From the NCBI RefSeq assembly GCF_018398875.1, contig NZ_JAGWDK010000003.1:62001-126000 (forward strand): 64,000 nt of DNA, given 5' to 3'. Source of the DNA: Bradyrhizobium sp. sGM-13. Its GTDB lineage: Bacteria; Pseudomonadota; Alphaproteobacteria; Rhizobiales; Xanthobacteraceae. How positions within the stretch are numbered: position 1 is the stretch's first letter; the number at the start of each line of letters is the position of its first letter. Below, in pieces: positions 25,885 through 35,117 of this stretch. The notes below the pieces were generated by a model, which made no database searches, had not been told where the DNA came from, and saw nothing but the letters and a program-made list of their open reading frames with translations. The translations under genes and the position numbers were made by a program.

Positions 25885-28017
25885 ATGGACAGGACGGCCG
25901 GCAGTGTCCCGCTGTTGTCACTCGACGCCGTTGTCATCGATGTCGAAACCACCGGGCTCGATCCACGCAAGGCGCGGGTGATCGAGCTTGCCGGCGTGCG
26001 GCTCACCGCTGGAAAACTGGTTGCCGACGGTTCGTTCCGTCAATTGGTTCGGCCGGCTGGCGAGACAATCCCAGCCGAGACGACATGCATCCATGGCATC
26101 GACGATGCCATGGTGGCCGGCTCGCCGAGTTTTTCGGAGGTTTGGCCGCGCTTCGACGCGTCTGTCGGTCGGGCTGTCGTCGTCGGGCACATGATCGGTT
26201 TCGATCTCGCGATGCTGAAGCGCGAATGCGAACTGGCGGGGTTGCCATGGTCGCGGCCCCGGACGCTCGATACCAGGTTACTTGCGGAGATCGCCGCGCC
26301 GGACCTCGCCGGCTATGAGCTGGAGAAGCTCGCGGCCTGGCTCGGCATCGACATGGTCGACCGGCATTCTGCACTGGGCGATGCGATCACAACGGCGCGG
26401 ATATTCCTGGCGCTGGTGCCGAAGCTGCGCGAACACGGCATCCGGACCGTTGCCGAAGCCGAACGCGCCTGTCGCGCGCTCACCGCCGTGCTCGACGATC
26501 AGGTGCGCAGCGGCTGGATCGAGGCGGTCGACGCAGCGGCCCGCCTCGATTCCGAGCAAACCCTGAAGCGCTTCGATAGCTATGCGTTCCGCCACCGCGT
26601 CGGCGGCATCATGCGGACGCCGGCGATCTTCGTCCCTCCGGATGCCACGGTCGGCGAAGCGCTGGCGCAAATGGCGGACGAGAAGATATCGGCCATTTAC
26701 GTGCGCGGACCGCAGCCGGGCCCGGAAGTCAGGGCGGCTGAGGCGGGTATCGTGACGGAGCGCGACGTGCTGCGCGCCGTCTCCCGGCTCGGTGCCCCGG
26801 CGCTGCAGCGACCAATCGCCGAGATCATGAGCACGCCGCTGGCAGCGGTCCCGGCGGACGCGCTTGTCTATCGCGCGATCGCCCGGATGAATCGTCTCAA
26901 GACCCGCCATCTCGGTGTTGTCGACGACGCCGGCCACGTGGCCGGTGCATTGTCGACGCGCGATCTGCTGCGCCTGCGCGCGGGCGATGCCATATCGCTC
27001 GGCGAGGAGATCGACGATGCAGGCGAAGCGCATGCGCTGGCGGCGGCCTGGGCGCAGTTGCCGCGCGTGGCGCGAATGCTTCTGGCGGAAGGATTGTCCG
27101 GTCGCGATATCGCCGAAGTGATTTCCCTGGAACTGGGCGCTCTTTCCCGCCAGGCCGCGGTGATCGCCGAGCGGATGATGCGGGAGAGCGGCCGAGGCGG
27201 GCCGCCGTGCGAGTATGCGCTGCTGGTGCTCGGATCGGCCGGACGCGGCGAGAGCCTGTTGGCGATGGATCAGGACAACGCCGTGATCTTCGCGCAGGGC
27301 GAGCCCGATGGCGAGGAGGATCGCTGGTTTGCTGAACTCGGGACGCATGTCGCCGATATCCTGCACGAGGTCGGCGTGCCCTATTGCAAGGGCGGTGTCA
27401 TGGCGAAGAACGCGCTTTGGCGCGGCTCGGTGGCAACATGGCGGGATCGCGTCGACAAGTGGATCACACGTTCCAGTCCCGCCGATCTGTTGTCCGTCGA
27501 TATCTTCTTCGACCTGCGGGCGGTTCACGGCGACGGCAGCCTTGCCGTCTCGGTGCGTCAGGCGGCCTTCGCGGCGGCCGAAGGCCAGGTCGCGTTTATC
27601 AAGCTGTTGGTCGAGAACGTCAGCGTTCCGACGAGCCTGAAATTTTTCGGCGGGATCCGCACGGTCGCCGGCCGTATCGACCTCAAGGCGGCAGGACTGT
27701 TTGGTCTCGTCGCATGGGTGCGCGCGATGGCAATCCGCTATCACGTCATGGAACGGTCGACGTCAGCGCGACTGGCCGGCGTGAAGGCGAGTGTTCAGGC
27801 CAGCGAGAGTGATCTCGAAGCGCTTGGCGAAGCCCAGGGCACCTTTCTCGATCTCATCCTGTCGCAGCAGGTTGAGGACATCGCCCAAGGCATCCCGCCT
27901 TCCAACGCGGTTGCCGTGAAGCGATTGTCGGGCCGCGACCTCGATCGGCTGCGTGCGGCACTTGCTGCGGTCTCCACCATCGATGAGCTCGGCCGAGACC
28001 TCCTGTTCAGGGATTGA
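25885..28017 (+). CDS. DEDDh exonuclease - tandem CBS - DUF294 nucleotidyltransferase fusion
   Basis: 710 aa from ATG 25885 behind GAGGGGAGGAGG. Residues 1-185: DnaQ-like 3'-5' exonuclease with VIDVETTGLD (D19, E21), VVGHMIGFDLAML and HSALGDAITTA (the His and last Asp). About 235-375: two CBS modules (IMRTPAIFVPPDATVGEAL; IMSTPLAAVPADALVYRAI), a ligand-binding, probably adenylate-sensing pair. About 445-580: DUF294 nucleotidyltransferase core with LGSAGRGESLLAMDQDNAV; then DUF294 C-terminal helices. In Vibrio-type loci the exonuclease and the DUF294 protein are separate genes beside the same symporter; here they form one polypeptide. The substrate is unknown. Confidence 0.9.
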   Translation: MDRTAGSVPLLSLDAVVIDVETTGLDPRKARVIELAGVRLTAGKLVADGSFRQLVRPAGETIPAETTCIHGIDDAMVAGSPSFSEVWPRFDASVGRAVVVGHMIGFDLAMLKRECELAGLPWSRPRTLDTRLLAEIAAPDLAGYELEKLAAWLGIDMVDRHSALGDAITTARIFLALVPKLREHGIRTVAEAERACRALTAVLDDQVRSGWIEAVDAAARLDSEQTLKRFDSYAFRHRVGGIMRTPAIFVPPDATVGEALAQMADEKISAIYVRGPQPGPEVRAAEAGIVTERDVLRAVSRLGAPALQRPIAEIMSTPLAAVPADALVYRAIARMNRLKTRHLGVVDDAGHVAGALSTRDLLRLRAGDAISLGEEIDDAGEAHALAAAWAQLPRVARMLLAEGLSGRDIAEVISLELGALSRQAAVIAERMMRESGRGGPPCEYALLVLGSAGRGESLLAMDQDNAVIFAQGEPDGEEDRWFAELGTHVADILHEVGVPYCKGGVMAKNALWRGSVATWRDRVDKWITRSSPADLLSVDIFFDLRAVHGDGSLAVSVRQAAFAAAEGQVAFIKLLVENVSVPTSLKFFGGIRTVAGRIDLKAAGLFGLVAWVRAMAIRYHVMERSTSARLAGVKASVQASESDLEALGEAQGTFLDLILSQQVEDIAQGIPPSNAVAVKRLSGRDLDRLRAALAAVSTIDELGRDLLFRD

Positions 28018-28266
28018 CGCAACGTGTCTTTTCGAAAGCAAAGCGTTTCTCGGAGTTCCTTGGGGCTCGGCCGGCGCGGCCCAAATCCTCAATTGTTCAT
28101 TTTTTTTGCGTTGCACCATTCGAAGAAAATTGGTGCCGATTAACTGCTTTTGCGCGACGCGGGAAAGGTTGCCTTGCAAGTCGCTTCCTGACAGTGGACA
28201 ATCAAATTGCTGTCAATCAGCAACGACTTGCATGCTTTCCCGACCTCTTGTCGGCGACCGGAACAG

Positions 28267-28941
28267 ATGATTGCTGCTGCCAATACCCACCTCGTCATCG
28301 CCGATGACCATCCGCTCTTTCGCGACGCTCTGCGGCAGGCGGTTGCCAGTGTCGTGGCTTCGGCCGCCGTCAGCGAGGCCGGCACGTTCGACGAACTCAC
28401 CGCGCTGCTCGAGCGGGATTCCGACGTCGACCTGATCTTGCTCGATCTCACGATGCCGGGGATTTCAGGCTTCTCGGGGCTGATCTACCTGCGGGCGCAA
28501 TATCCCGCGATCCCGGTGGTGATCGTGTCGGCGAGCGACGATGCGGGTACGATCCGGCGGTCGCTCGATTTCGGCGCCTCCGGTTTCATCCCCAAGCGCT
28601 TCGGCGTCGAGACGCTGCGCGACGCCATCATGAAAGTGATGGAGGGCGACGTCTGGGTGCCGCCGGACACCGATCTCTCCTCGGCCACCGATCCCGACAT
28701 GACGCGGCTGCGCGACCGCCTGGTGACGCTGACCCCGCAGCAGGTGCGGGTGCTGATGATGCTGTCGGAGGGGCTGCTCAACAAGCAGATCGCCTATGAG
28801 CTCGGCGTCTCCGAAGCGACCATCAAGGCACACGTCTCGGCGATCCTGCAAAAACTCGGCGTCGAAAGCCGCACGCAGGCCGTGATCGCGGCGGCCAAGA
28901 TCTCCGGCGGCCAGTGGCGCCAGGGCACGCCGACGGGGTAA
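28267..28941 (+). CDS. LuxR-family response regulator (CrbR/ErdR-like)
   Basis: 224 aa from ATG 28267. Receiver domain: HLVIADDHPLFRDALRQ and phosphoacceptor Asp in DLILLDLTMPGISGF, with Lys in GFIPKRF; LuxR HTH: LTPQQVRVLMMLSEGLLNKQIAYELGVSEATIKAHV. This sequence type, beside a kinase with an N-terminal symporter domain, matches CrbR (Vibrio) and ErdR (Pseudomonas), which activate acetyl-CoA synthetase and symporter genes in response to acetate. The gene faces its presumed kinase tail to tail. Confidence 0.88.
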   Translation: MIAAANTHLVIADDHPLFRDALRQAVASVVASAAVSEAGTFDELTALLERDSDVDLILLDLTMPGISGFSGLIYLRAQYPAIPVVIVSASDDAGTIRRSLDFGASGFIPKRFGVETLRDAIMKVMEGDVWVPPDTDLSSATDPDMTRLRDRLVTLTPQQVRVLMMLSEGLLNKQIAYELGVSEATIKAHVSAILQKLGVESRTQAVIAAAKISGGQWRQGTPTG

Positions 28942-28962
28942 CACTCAAAGCTATTCCCTCGC

Positions 28963-29065
28963 CGTCATTCCGGGGCGACGCGAAGCGTCGAACTACGGTG
29001 CGCAATTGCGCACCTGAGAATCTCGAGATTACGGGTCTGGTCCTTCGGACCATCCCGGAATGACG
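28963..29065. repeat. Dispersed palindromic repeat, family A, copy 1
   Basis: Perfect 12-base terminal arms CGTCATTCCGGG / CCCGGAATGACG enclose shorter hairpins (gacgcgaagcgtc, ggtgcgcaattgcgcacc, ggtccttcggacc). A related copy lies at 52741-52846. It separates the convergent regulator and kinase genes and could terminate both. Confidence 0.8.
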
Positions 29066-29070
29066 GACTC

Positions 29071-32000
29071 TTACTCCGCCGCCACCATCTGCTGCGCCCG
29101 CCACTGGCCGAGCAGGGCACGCAGCGAGGCTGGCTTGACCGGCTTGTTGAGGATCGCGATATTTTCCTCGCGCGCGGCGGCGCGGACGTTCGGGCTGCGG
29201 TCGGCCGTGATCAGGATGGCGGGAATGTTTTCGCCGAAGCGGCGGCGGATCTCGCGGATCGCGGCGACGCCGTTGCCACGGTCGAGATGATAGTCGACCA
29301 AAAGGCCGGTCACGCCGTGGCCGGACGATTCGATCGCAGCGATCGCAGCTTCCGGATCCGCCACCGCGATCACCTCGGCGTTCCAGGCCGTCAGCAGCGT
29401 CTTCATGCCGTCGAGGATCGCCGGATCGTTCTCGATGCAGACGATCAAGGCGCCACTCATCGGCATCTTGGAAAGCGGCGTCGCGCTGGTGACGGCGTGG
29501 GTGTAGTTGACCGCCTTGGCGACCGGCACCGTCACCGAAAATACCGAGCCGCCGCTGACGTTGGCGTCGATCGCGATGCCGTGGTTGAGCACGCGCGCCA
29601 GCCGCTCGACAATCGATAGACCAAGGCCGAGGCCGCGGGCGATCCGCGCGCCCTGCTCGAGGCGGTGGAACTCCTTGAAAATCTCGCCGCGCTTCATCAC
29701 GGGAATGCCGACGCCGGTATCGTAGACGGCGATCTGCAGGGATTGTCCGTGGCGGCGGCAGCCGACCAGTACGCGCCCGCGCGGGGTATATTTGATCGCG
29801 TTGGAGATGAAGTTTTGCAGCAGCCGCCGCAGCAGCGAGCGGTCGGATTGCACCGGCAGCGAGCAGGGGACGAAGGTCAGCTCCAGCCCCTTGGCGCGGG
29901 CGATCGGCGCAAACTCGATCTCCAGCGAGCGCATCAGGTCGGCCATCTTGAAGCTCGAGATCGAGGTCGTCATTGCCCCCGCATCGAGCCGCGAGATGTC
30001 CAGCAGCGCTCCGAGGATCTCCTCGATCGCCTCCAGCGAGTCGTCGATGTTCTCGACCAGGCGGGAGTCCTCACCGCCGTTCTGCCGCTCGACGAGGCTT
30101 GTCACATAGAGCCGCGCTGCGTTGAGCGGCTGTAGGATGTCGTGGCTGGCGGCAGCGAGGAATCGGGTCTTCGAGATGTTGGCATCCTCGGCGGTGCTCT
30201 TGGCCTGCGCCAGTTCGGAGTTCAGGCGGGTGAGTTCTTCGGTGCGGTCGCGCACGCGCTTTTCCAGCGTCGCATTGGCGCGTTCCAGCGCCTCGGCGGC
30301 CTCAAAGCTCGGGGTTACGTCGGAGAAGGTGATGACGAGGCCGCCGCCCGGCATCCGGTTGGAGCGGACCTCGATCACCATGTGGCGGTCGGCCAGGCGC
30401 TCCAGATAGGGCTCGCCCTCGGTGGTGTAGGCCTCCAGCCGTCGCGCCAATAGCGTATCGGGATCGCCGGAGGCGGACACGCTGACCGCGCCCATGAATT
30501 CGAGAATTTCCTGCAAGGGAATGCCGAGCTGCACGAGATGCGGCGGCAGCGCGAGAATTTCGCCAAACTGGCGGTTCGAGCAGATCAGTTGCAGATCGGC
30601 GTCGAACACCGCGATGCCCTGGCGCACATGGTTGAGCGCGGTCTGCAGGATCTCGCGGTTGAAATGCAGCGCGGCGTGCGAATCGTCGAGCAACTTCAGC
30701 GCGGCCTTGGCGGAGACGGTGCGCTTGCGCAAGAGAAGCGACATCACGAGGCGCGAGGAGGCGGCGCCGATCGAGGAGGCGATCAGGCGCTCGGCGTATT
30801 GCAGCAACTCGAAATCGGCAGGTGCCGCCGGATCGAGGTTGCCGGGATGACCGGCAGCAAAGGTCTCGAAGGCCTGGGCCGCGCGCTCGGGGCCGAGATA
30901 TTGCGCCACCGTGCTCTGGATGTCCTGCACGGTGACGGTTGTGCGCCAGCGCCGGAACGTCGGGGCGATCGGCGCCAGCGTGTTCGGCACGAACAGGTCC
31001 GCCTGCAGCCGTTCGATCGAGGACGGCTGGCGCGCCAGCGACATCACGACATAGGTGAGAATATTGAGCGCGAGCGACCAGAACACGCCATGCATCAGCG
31101 GTGGCAGGTCGGTGCCGAGCAGCGCTTGCGGACGTAGTGCTGTGATGCCGAACGGCCCGTGCTGCAGCAACAGAAGGCCGGCCGTACTGCCCTCCAGGAA
31201 GCTCGGCAGGAATAGCGTGTAAAACCACACCGCGATGCCGACCAGCATGCCGCCCATCGCCCCGCGCGCGGTTCCCTGCCGCCAGAACAGGCCGCCGAAG
31301 AAGGCCGGTGCCAACTGCGCCAGCGCCGCAAACGACAGCAGCCCGATCGCGGCCAATTGGGTGTTGCCGAGCGCGCGGTAGTAGAAATACGCCATCACCA
31401 TGATGGCGAAGATCGCAAAGCGCCTAATCTTGAGCAGGAAGTCGCCGAAATCCTTGCTGCCGTAGCGCGCCCCGGGACTTCCCTTCAGCACCATCGGCAG
31501 CACGATGTCGTTGGAGACCATGATGGAGAGCGCGACGCATTCCACGATCACCATCGCGGTCGCGGCCGACAGGCCGCCGACGAAGACGGCAATGCTGAGC
31601 AGCGCGGAATTTGCCTCGATCGGCAGCGCCAGCACATACATGTCGCTGTCGACGGCGCCGAACGGGAAGGTGACGAGACCGGCGATCGCGATCGGAATCA
31701 CGAACAGGTTGATGGCGACCAGATAGAGCGGGAACAGCCAGCGCGCGCGGCGGACCTCCTCAGGGCTGGAATTCTCGACCACACTGACGTGGAATTGTCG
31801 CGGCAGCAGCATGATCGCGCAGAACGACAACAGCGTCATGGTCAGGAAATTGCCGATCGACGGCACATAGCTGATGGCGCGCACTGCCTCCGGTGTCTTC
31901 ATCGCGCGCTCGATCAGTTCGACGGGCGTGAACATCCAGAAGGTGACGAAAGCGCCGGCAGCGATAAAGGCTACCAGCTTGACGATGGACTCGGTGGCGA

Positions 32001-32580
32001 TCGCCAGCATCAGGCCATGCTGATGCTCGGTGGCGTCGGTCTGGCGAGTGCCGAACAGCACCGCGAATGCCGCCATCGCCAGCGTCACGACCAGCGCGAT
32101 GTCGCCAATCAACGGAATGGACGAGAACAGCTTGTCCTCGGTCAGGATCGTCTCCAGCGACGAGGCCACCGCCTTGAGCTGCAGTGCGATGTAGGGCACC
32201 GAGCCCACGATCGCGATGACCGCCACAGTGGCGGCGACCGCCTGGCTCTTGCCGTAGCGCGCTGCGATGAAGTCGGCGATCGAGGTGATGTTCTGCGACT
32301 TGGCGAGGTGGATCACCCGCCGCAGCAGCGGTGTGCAAAGCCCGATCATCAGGATCGGCCCGACATAGATCGCGAGGAAGTCGACGCTGGTGCGGGTGGC
32401 GAAGCCGACCGAGCCGAAGAAGGTCCAGGAGGTGCAATAGATCGCCAGCGACAACGGATAGATCAGCATGCTGGCGCGGCCGCGCTGGCTCGGCGACAGG
32501 CGGTCGCCGTAGCTGGCGACGACGAATAGCAGTCCGATGTAGGCGAACGCGGTGGCGATTACGCCCCAGTCGTGCAGCAT
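29071..32580 (-). CDS. Hybrid histidine kinase with N-terminal SLC5 symporter domain (CrbS/MxtR-like)
   Basis: 1169 aa from ATG 32580, with GGGAGA upstream. Residues 1 to about 560: an SSS/SLC5 transporter-like domain of about 13 helices (YPLSLAIYCTSWTFFGSVGFA; VFVGGLSAATAMVIVECVAL). Then a PAS-like segment (GIAVFDADLQLICSNRQF), a coiled coil, HisKA with the phospho-His in AAASHDILQPLNAARLY, HATPase with ISNAIKYTPRG and DTGVGIP, and a C-terminal receiver with LLVDYHLDRGNG. CrbS/MxtR kinases sense acetate or a related state, perhaps by transport through the symporter domain, and signal to CrbR/ErdR, here encoded tail to tail. Confidence 0.92.
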   Translation of the reverse strand: MLHDWGVIATAFAYIGLLFVVASYGDRLSPSQRGRASMLIYPLSLAIYCTSWTFFGSVGFATRTSVDFLAIYVGPILMIGLCTPLLRRVIHLAKSQNITSIADFIAARYGKSQAVAATVAVIAIVGSVPYIALQLKAVASSLETILTEDKLFSSIPLIGDIALVVTLAMAAFAVLFGTRQTDATEHQHGLMLAIATESIVKLVAFIAAGAFVTFWMFTPVELIERAMKTPEAVRAISYVPSIGNFLTMTLLSFCAIMLLPRQFHVSVVENSSPEEVRRARWLFPLYLVAINLFVIPIAIAGLVTFPFGAVDSDMYVLALPIEANSALLSIAVFVGGLSAATAMVIVECVALSIMVSNDIVLPMVLKGSPGARYGSKDFGDFLLKIRRFAIFAIMVMAYFYYRALGNTQLAAIGLLSFAALAQLAPAFFGGLFWRQGTARGAMGGMLVGIAVWFYTLFLPSFLEGSTAGLLLLQHGPFGITALRPQALLGTDLPPLMHGVFWSLALNILTYVVMSLARQPSSIERLQADLFVPNTLAPIAPTFRRWRTTVTVQDIQSTVAQYLGPERAAQAFETFAAGHPGNLDPAAPADFELLQYAERLIASSIGAASSRLVMSLLLRKRTVSAKAALKLLDDSHAALHFNREILQTALNHVRQGIAVFDADLQLICSNRQFGEILALPPHLVQLGIPLQEILEFMGAVSVSASGDPDTLLARRLEAYTTEGEPYLERLADRHMVIEVRSNRMPGGGLVITFSDVTPSFEAAEALERANATLEKRVRDRTEELTRLNSELAQAKSTAEDANISKTRFLAAASHDILQPLNAARLYVTSLVERQNGGEDSRLVENIDDSLEAIEEILGALLDISRLDAGAMTTSISSFKMADLMRSLEIEFAPIARAKGLELTFVPCSLPVQSDRSLLRRLLQNFISNAIKYTPRGRVLVGCRRHGQSLQIAVYDTGVGIPVMKRGEIFKEFHRLEQGARIARGLGLGLSIVERLARVLNHGIAIDANVSGGSVFSVTVPVAKAVNYTHAVTSATPLSKMPMSGALIVCIENDPAILDGMKTLLTAWNAEVIAVADPEAAIAAIESSGHGVTGLLVDYHLDRGNGVAAIREIRRRFGENIPAILITADRSPNVRAAAREENIAILNKPVKPASLRALLGQWRAQQMVAAE

Positions 32581-32743
32581 CGCTCTCGGGTCTCCCTCTC
32601 CCGGCGCTTGGATTGCGGACGTGTATCTTTCACGCCAGCCGCACGCTCGTAAACGCCATGGCCGGAAGAGGCCAATATAGACGCTTTGGGCTGGCAGCGC
32701 ACGGCGCCACCGGCCCAATTCGAAGAGATTAGGACGGGTAGGG

Positions 32744-33973
32744 TTACTCGGCCGCCAGCGATTTCTGCCTCACAGGCAGCCCGAGGCGTTCCCAGACCTG
32801 CAGCAGCGCTTCGGCGAGCCGATCGATCAGCCCGTCATCGTGGTAGGGCGAGGGCGTGATCCGCAGCCGCTCGGTGCCCTTGGCGACCGTCGGATAGTTG
32901 ATCGGCTGGATGTAGATGCCGTGCTCTTCCAGGAGGATGTCGGAGGCCTGCTTGCACTTCTCGGGGTCGCCGACGAACAGCGGCACGATGTGGGTGTCGC
33001 TCGACATCACGGGCAGCCCGGCTGCGTTGAGGATCGCCTTGACCCGGGCGGCGCGGTCCTGGTGGCGCTCGCGTTCCCAGTTGGAGGTCTTCAAATGCCG
33101 GATCGCAGCCGTTGCGGCCGAGCAGATCGCCGGCGGCAGCGCGGTCGTGAAGATGAAGCCCGGCGCGTAGGAGCGGACCGCGTCGATGATCTCGGCATTA
33201 CCGGCGATATAGCCGCCGAGGCAGCCGAACGCCTTGGCGAGCGTGCCTTCGAGCACATCGATGCGGTGCATGACGCCGTCGCGCTCGGCGATGCCGCCGC
33301 CGCGCGGACCGTACATGCCGACCGCATGAACCTCGTCGACATAGGTCATGGCGCCGTATTTCTCGGCGAGATCGCAGATTTTCGAAAGCGGCGCGACGTC
33401 GCCGTCCATCGAATAGAGGCTCTCGCAGGCGATCAGCTTGGGCCGGTCGGGGCCTGCAGCGATCAAAAGTTCCTCGAGATGGGCGAGGTCGTTGTGGCGG
33501 AAGATCTGGCGCTCACAGCCGGCCTGGCGGACGCCCTCGATCATCGAATTGTGGTTCAGCGCATCAGATAGAATGAGGCAGTTCGGAATGAGCTTTGCGA
33601 TCGTCGAAATGCCGGTCTGGTTCGACACATAGCCCGATGTGAACAGCAGCGAGGCCTGCTTGCCATGCAGGTCGGCCAGCTCCTGCTCGAGCTGCACCAG
33701 CGGATGATGGGTGCCGGCGATGTTGCGGGTGCCGCCGGCGCCGGTGCCGACGCGGGTCGCGGTTTCGACCATGGCGCCGACCACTTTCGGGTGCTGGCCC
33801 ATGCCGAGATAGTCGTTGGAGCACCAGATCACGACATCGCGCTTGCCCTTCGGCGAGTGCCAGACCGCATGCGGGAAACGGCCCGCGATCCGCTCGAGGT
33901 CGGCGAAAACGCGGTAGCGTCGCTCGTCATGCAGGCGATTGAGGGCGGCGTGGAAGAATTTGCTGTAATCCAT
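32744..33973 (-). CDS. hemA: 5-aminolevulinate synthase (ALAS)
   Basis: 409 aa from ATG 33973 (MDYSKFF), matching the family's length. Condenses glycine and succinyl-CoA to 5-aminolevulinate, the first step of haem synthesis in alphaproteobacteria. Visible: [33 protein letters not shown], the aspartate region [12 protein letters not shown], and the PLP lysine in [17 protein letters not shown] perfect TTGATCTAGATCAA box 127 bp upstream indicates oxygen-responsive control by FixK/FnrN, in keeping with low-oxygen induction of hemA reported for B. japonicum. Confidence 0.96.
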   Translation of the reverse strand: MDYSKFFHAALNRLHDERRYRVFADLERIAGRFPHAVWHSPKGKRDVVIWCSNDYLGMGQHPKVVGAMVETATRVGTGAGGTRNIAGTHHPLVQLEQELADLHGKQASLLFTSGYVSNQTGISTIAKLIPNCLILSDALNHNSMIEGVRQAGCERQIFRHNDLAHLEELLIAAGPDRPKLIACESLYSMDGDVAPLSKICDLAEKYGAMTYVDEVHAVGMYGPRGGGIAERDGVMHRIDVLEGTLAKAFGCLGGYIAGNAEIIDAVRSYAPGFIFTTALPPAICSAATAAIRHLKTSNWERERHQDRAARVKAILNAAGLPVMSSDTHIVPLFVGDPEKCKQASDILLEEHGIYIQPINYPTVAKGTERLRITPSPYHDDGLIDRLAEALLQVWERLGLPVRQKSLAAE

Positions 33974-34099
33974 CACAAGACCTGGAACGGAACCGGCCAG
34001 ATTGGCGTCGGGCCTTTTTAGAGCCTTTCCAGCTTTGATGTCTATGCGAATTCCCACATTTCGGCGCGCCTCCGGGACGCTACTTAGACCGGACGAAAA

Positions 34100-34113
34100 T
34101 TGATCTAGATCAA
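34100..34113. promoter_or_regulatory. FixK/FNR-type box upstream of hemA
   Basis: Perfect 14-bp palindrome TTGATCTAGATCAA, matching the FNR/FixK2 consensus TTGA-N6-TCAA with the preferred inner bases. It lies between the LysR gene stop (34118) and hemA (start 33973), so it can only serve hemA on the minus strand. The 127-bp distance implies a leader of about 85 nt if the site sits near -41. Confidence 0.85.
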
Positions 34114-34117
34114 CATG

Positions 34118-35029
34118 CTAGATGCGTTTCGCAGCCGTACCCGCGGCGCCGCGATCTGCGAATTGGACAAGCGAGGCCAGCGCCTCCGCCAGCGCCGCCG
34201 CAGCGGCAGCCGGGCGCGCATTTTCGAAGATCGCGAATTCGAGATCGGGCAGCGGCGGCAATCCATCGGCGACCCCGAGAACACGCAGGCCATTCGTGAT
34301 CGCGCTAGACGGAAGTGGTGTGATGGCAAGGCCGGCCAGTGCCGCGGCGCGTACCCCGGTCAGGCTGGGGCTGGTGTAGTTGATCTCCCAGGATGCATCG
34401 CTACCGCGCAGCGCCCGCAGCGCCGCCTCGCGCGATACCGAGTGTTCGCGATAAAGCGCCAGCGGAAGCGGCGCGCCGGGAACGAGATCGAACGTCTCAG
34501 CGGCCGCCCATAACAGCGGTTCGCGCCAAGCCAGGCGTCCGCGTGACGTCCCGAGTGGGCGCTTGGCAAGCACGACGTCGAGCCGTCCCCGGTCGAGCAG
34601 TTCGATCAGTTCCGAACTAACGCCGATCTGCACTTCGAGCTTCACATGGCGGTGCAGGCTGGCGAAGCGGCCGAGCGCCGGAGGCAGCGATCCGCCGGCC
34701 ACCTCCTCGACGGCGCCGAGGCGCACCGTGCCGGAGAGCTGCGGCGCGGTGAGACGATGACGAGCCGTCTCCTCTAGCTGCAGCAGCCGGCGCGCATCGC
34801 CCAGCAGCATCTCGCCATCATCGGTCAGCGCCACCGCGCGCGTGGTGCGGCGGAATAGTGGGCGTTTGGCCTCGAGCTCGAGGCGCTTGATGTGCTGGCT
34901 AACGGTGGATTGCGTGAGGTGGAGTTGCTCGGCCGCACGATGGAAGCCGCCGCATTCGGCGACTGCGACGAATGTTTTGAGCAGGTCGAGTTCGAGCACG
35001 GCAATTGATCGAGTTTTGCGATCAGTCAT
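34118..35029 (-). CDS. LysR-family regulator, probable controller of the malonate genes
   Basis: 303 aa from ATG 35029 (a TTG at 35056 is in frame but less likely). N-terminal winged HTH: LLKTFVAVAECGGFHRAAEQLHLTQSTVSQHIKRLE; effector-binding domain follows (GTVRLGAVEEVAGGSLPPAL ... ITPLPSSAI). Divergent from the mdcA-mcd pair with 88 bp between start codons, the standard LysR arrangement; the inducer would be malonate or a derivative. This part is inference from position. Confidence 0.88.
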   Translation of the reverse strand: MTDRKTRSIAVLELDLLKTFVAVAECGGFHRAAEQLHLTQSTVSQHIKRLELEAKRPLFRRTTRAVALTDDGEMLLGDARRLLQLEETARHRLTAPQLSGTVRLGAVEEVAGGSLPPALGRFASLHRHVKLEVQIGVSSELIELLDRGRLDVVLAKRPLGTSRGRLAWREPLLWAAAETFDLVPGAPLPLALYREHSVSREAALRALRGSDASWEINYTSPSLTGVRAAALAGLAITPLPSSAITNGLRVLGVADGLPPLPDLEFAIFENARPAAAAAALAEALASLVQFADRGAAGTAAKRI

Positions 35030-35053
35030 ATTACGAAATATTGTTTTTATAAT
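35028..35053. promoter_or_regulatory. Candidate LysR operator in the mdcA/LysR intergenic region
   Basis: An inverted repeat ATATT-ACGA-AATAT (35028-35041) lies in an AT-rich island and overlaps the LysR start codon, followed by the outer match ATTA (35030-35033) and TAAT (35050-35053). LysR proteins bind T-N11-A palindromes in such intervals. Confidence 0.35.
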
Positions 35054-35117
35054 CAATTGGCCGCCCCTACGTGTCGCTCATCGGCAAGCCGGAGAGATCA
35101 AACGAAGGGCTGCAAAC

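Noticed and set aside
26278..27744. 488-codon open frame opposite the exonuclease-DUF294 gene
   Set aside because: It is antisense to a gene with full domain support, has Arg/His/Asp-rich low-complexity composition and no ribosome site; typical of GC-rich antisense frames. The same holds for long antisense frames opposite the thrC-M16 genes, murA, hisD, GH1/GH16, the symporter and the hybrid kinase.
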